A stretch of 64,000 bases of DNA. Source: Methanococcus maripaludis. Its GTDB lineage: Archaea > AGJL01 > Methanococci > Methanococcales > Methanococcaceae. Made by a program: the position numbers and the translations under genes. Positions 62,795 through 64,000 of this stretch are shown here, one piece after another. How positions within the stretch are numbered: position 1 is the stretch's first letter; each line of letters begins with the position of its first letter. Location: NCBI RefSeq assembly GCF_013760955.1, contig NZ_JACDUL010000001.1:376340-440339 (forward strand). The letters are read 5' to 3'. A model generated the notes under the pieces. It ran no database searches and was not told the origin of the DNA. It was given only the letters and a program-made list of their open reading frames with translations.

Positions 62795-64000
62795 ATTTGC
62801 CCCTTTTTTAATCCTTTTACTTCTCTGCGTAAGTCCTTCTCATGCTGCGTGGACCGATTATATTCCGTTATATGGTACATTTACAAGTGTAGTTGATACC
62901 GCTACTGGGTTATTAGATTCATTTTCTGGAATGATGGATTCTATAACTGGTGCAATGGATTCTCTTAGTTCATTTCTGGATCCTGATGATGCAGCAATAA
63001 TTGAAACTGATGATATAGAAAATCAGACCGCAATAGGTATTGGAGATAAAGAGTATTTTTCAGCAGAGGAGTTAAATGAAGCGGGTCAGGAGTCCTTAAA
63101 CAATGTTTCTAATACGGTAAATTCTGCTTATTCAGTACTTTTGAACTATTCTGTTGAAGGTACTGGCCTTGGAAAAATAGATATTGGACTTATAAGTAGG
63201 GATAAAATATATGGATATTCCGCTTTTCCGATTCAAATGAGTATTTATAAGCCTTCAACAACTGCTTATCATGATTACTTTCATTTAGAAAGTTATTCTT
63301 TATGGGTTGAAGATATTGATGATCCAGGAATAAAACTTTGGACTTATACCGAATCAGGATTAAATACAATTGCTTATCCTGGTGATTCTGCAATATGTGA
63401 AGCTACGATTCTTAAAGCTCCAGATGATAAGTATGCAACTGTAAAATCCTGTTTAACTTCCAATTCTAATTTATTGGAGTTGGATGGTATAGTAACATCC
63501 CAAAATAAACAGTTTGAGATTTGTGGAAATGTTGTTGGATATATTGAAAACTGGTATGAGGTTGCTGTAAGTAATCCTGATGGTTCGGTATCTTATGTAT
63601 GGAGAAGGGGCCCCGATATTCCGGTTGATTTGGATATTGAAACTACATCTATGTGGAAACATGAAAAGAATGGGGTATTTTCATTGAGTGGTGCTAAAAG
63701 TACCCTTCCAGTAAATGATTGGGAAGAATATGGATATTTATGGGTTCCATATGCTTCGTTAAATCAAGGTTCAACATCAAATATTCTTGCTCAGTTATGG
63801 GCTAGTCCAGTACATATTGAAGATTCAAGTAGCTCTTACAGTTTTTTTGCAATGTATAATGCAGAGTATAATTGTATAGAAGAGTTAGATATGGATCTAT
63901 CTAATGTGGATACAAGAATTGTTACTTTGGCTGTATCAAATGATTCAAACTTTGAGGTTGCAGGATCTTCTAGTTATGATAATTTGAATATAGGTTCAAC
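62781..64000 (+). CDS. Large secreted protein, 5' part (runs off the window)
   Basis: Opens with MVKNKFAPFLILLLLCVSPS followed by HA-A, a clear signal peptide, and stays open for 406 codons to the right edge. The ATG lies inside the end of the previous gene with GGTGGTAAAA just upstream. The mature part starts with a hydrophobic/amphipathic stretch (GLLDSFSGMMDSITGAMDSL) and is acidic and Ser/Tyr-rich. Probably another surface or adhesion protein of the virion. Family not recognised. Confidence 0.75.
   Translation, partial: MVKNKFAPFLILLLLCVSPSHAAWTDYIPLYGTFTSVVDTATGLLDSFSGMMDSITGAMDSLSSFLDPDDAAIIETDDIENQTAIGIGDKEYFSAEELNEAGQESLNNVSNTVNSAYSVLLNYSVEGTGLGKIDIGLISRDKIYGYSAFPIQMSIYKPSTTAYHDYFHLESYSLWVEDIDDPGIKLWTYTESGLNTIAYPGDSAICEATILKAPDDKYATVKSCLTSNSNLLELDGIVTSQNKQFEICGNVVGYIENWYEVAVSNPDGSVSYVWRRGPDIPVDLDIETTSMWKHEKNGVFSLSGAKSTLPVNDWEEYGYLWVPYASLNQGSTSNILAQLWASPVHIEDSSSSYSFFAMYNAEYNCIEELDMDLSNVDTRIVTLAVSNDSNFEVAGSSSYDNLNIGS

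Larger units (their letters stand above)
44370..64000. mobile_element. Integrated element, probable provirus, left part (right end outside the window)
   Basis: Begins between the PAP2 gene and a tyrosine recombinase and is open to the right edge. Content changes sharply from conserved metabolic genes to recombinase, regulators, small membrane proteins, nucleases, a Rep-like protein, a P-loop ATPase and three large secreted proteins, almost all without recognisable host orthologues. Genes from 52.5 kb onward are all on the plus strand and mostly overlap or abut. The left boundary is set by the inverted-repeat site near the recombinase and is approximate. Confidence 0.8.

Noticed and set aside
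63190-63662. Minus-strand ORFs near the right edge
   Set aside because: They lie opposite the signal-peptide gene that starts at 62781 and is open to the edge, which explains the coding potential better.

Overview
The window reads as a chromosome segment of a mesophilic hydrogenotrophic methanogen of the genus Methanococcus, most likely M. maripaludis or a close relative. It is AT-rich, ribosome binding sites are of the GGTGA type, TTG and GTG starts are frequent, and it carries formylmethanofuran:H4MPT formyltransferase, the Ehb energy-converting hydrogenase, the methyl-CoM reductase activation ATPase A2 and methanogenesis marker proteins. No rRNA gene, intact tRNA gene, CRISPR array or insertion sequence was seen.

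Positions 1 to about 44.3 kb are ordinary host chromosome. In order they hold: the end of an SF1 helicase; a polyamine cluster (pyruvoyl arginine decarboxylase, SAM decarboxylase, spermidine synthase, agmatinase); serA and carA; a minus-strand block with cbiG, trpS, a methanogenesis marker 11-like gene, arcS and a SpoIIM-family membrane protein; CobZ/PgpA-like, DUF483 and TrkA genes; a RimK-like ligase and a methyltransferase; marker 16; two tandem DUF4013 membrane proteins; pyk, coaBC, DUF99, a ferritin-like protein, ftr, a PbaB-like chaperone, a COG2112 kinase, albA, hisS, a MIP18-family protein, aspS, mtnA and moeA; then the nine-gene ehbE-to-ehbO block (minus strand) and atwA. The polyamine genes and mtnA are metabolically linked, because spermidine synthesis releases methylthioadenosine and MtnA acts in its salvage. 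Two rearrangement scars stand out here. One is a pyk/marker-16 fusion remnant between the two DUF4013 genes. The other is a second copy of the DUF99 gene end on the far side of the ferritin-like gene.

From about 44.4 kb to the right edge lies an integrated element, probably a provirus. It starts with a putative RHH protein and a tyrosine recombinase. A left arm of membrane proteins and defence-like genes follows: a membrane-anchored PD-(D/E)XK nuclease with a wHTH, and an OLD-family ATPase/TOPRIM nuclease behind a wHTH gene. Next comes a replication module (DUF2080, a Rep-like protein with wHTH and zinc ribbon, and a stand-alone recombinase-like N-terminal domain). The right arm is a long plus-strand operon of small membrane proteins, a P-loop ATPase, three small multi-TM proteins and three large secreted or membrane-anchored proteins, two with PEGA-like domains. 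The last of these runs off the window and is open to the edge. This right arm resembles the virion modules of membrane-enveloped archaeal viruses (pleomorphic or spindle-shaped) more than tailed phages. No terminase, portal, tail or obvious jelly-roll capsid gene is visible in the part shown. The far attachment site is outside the window.
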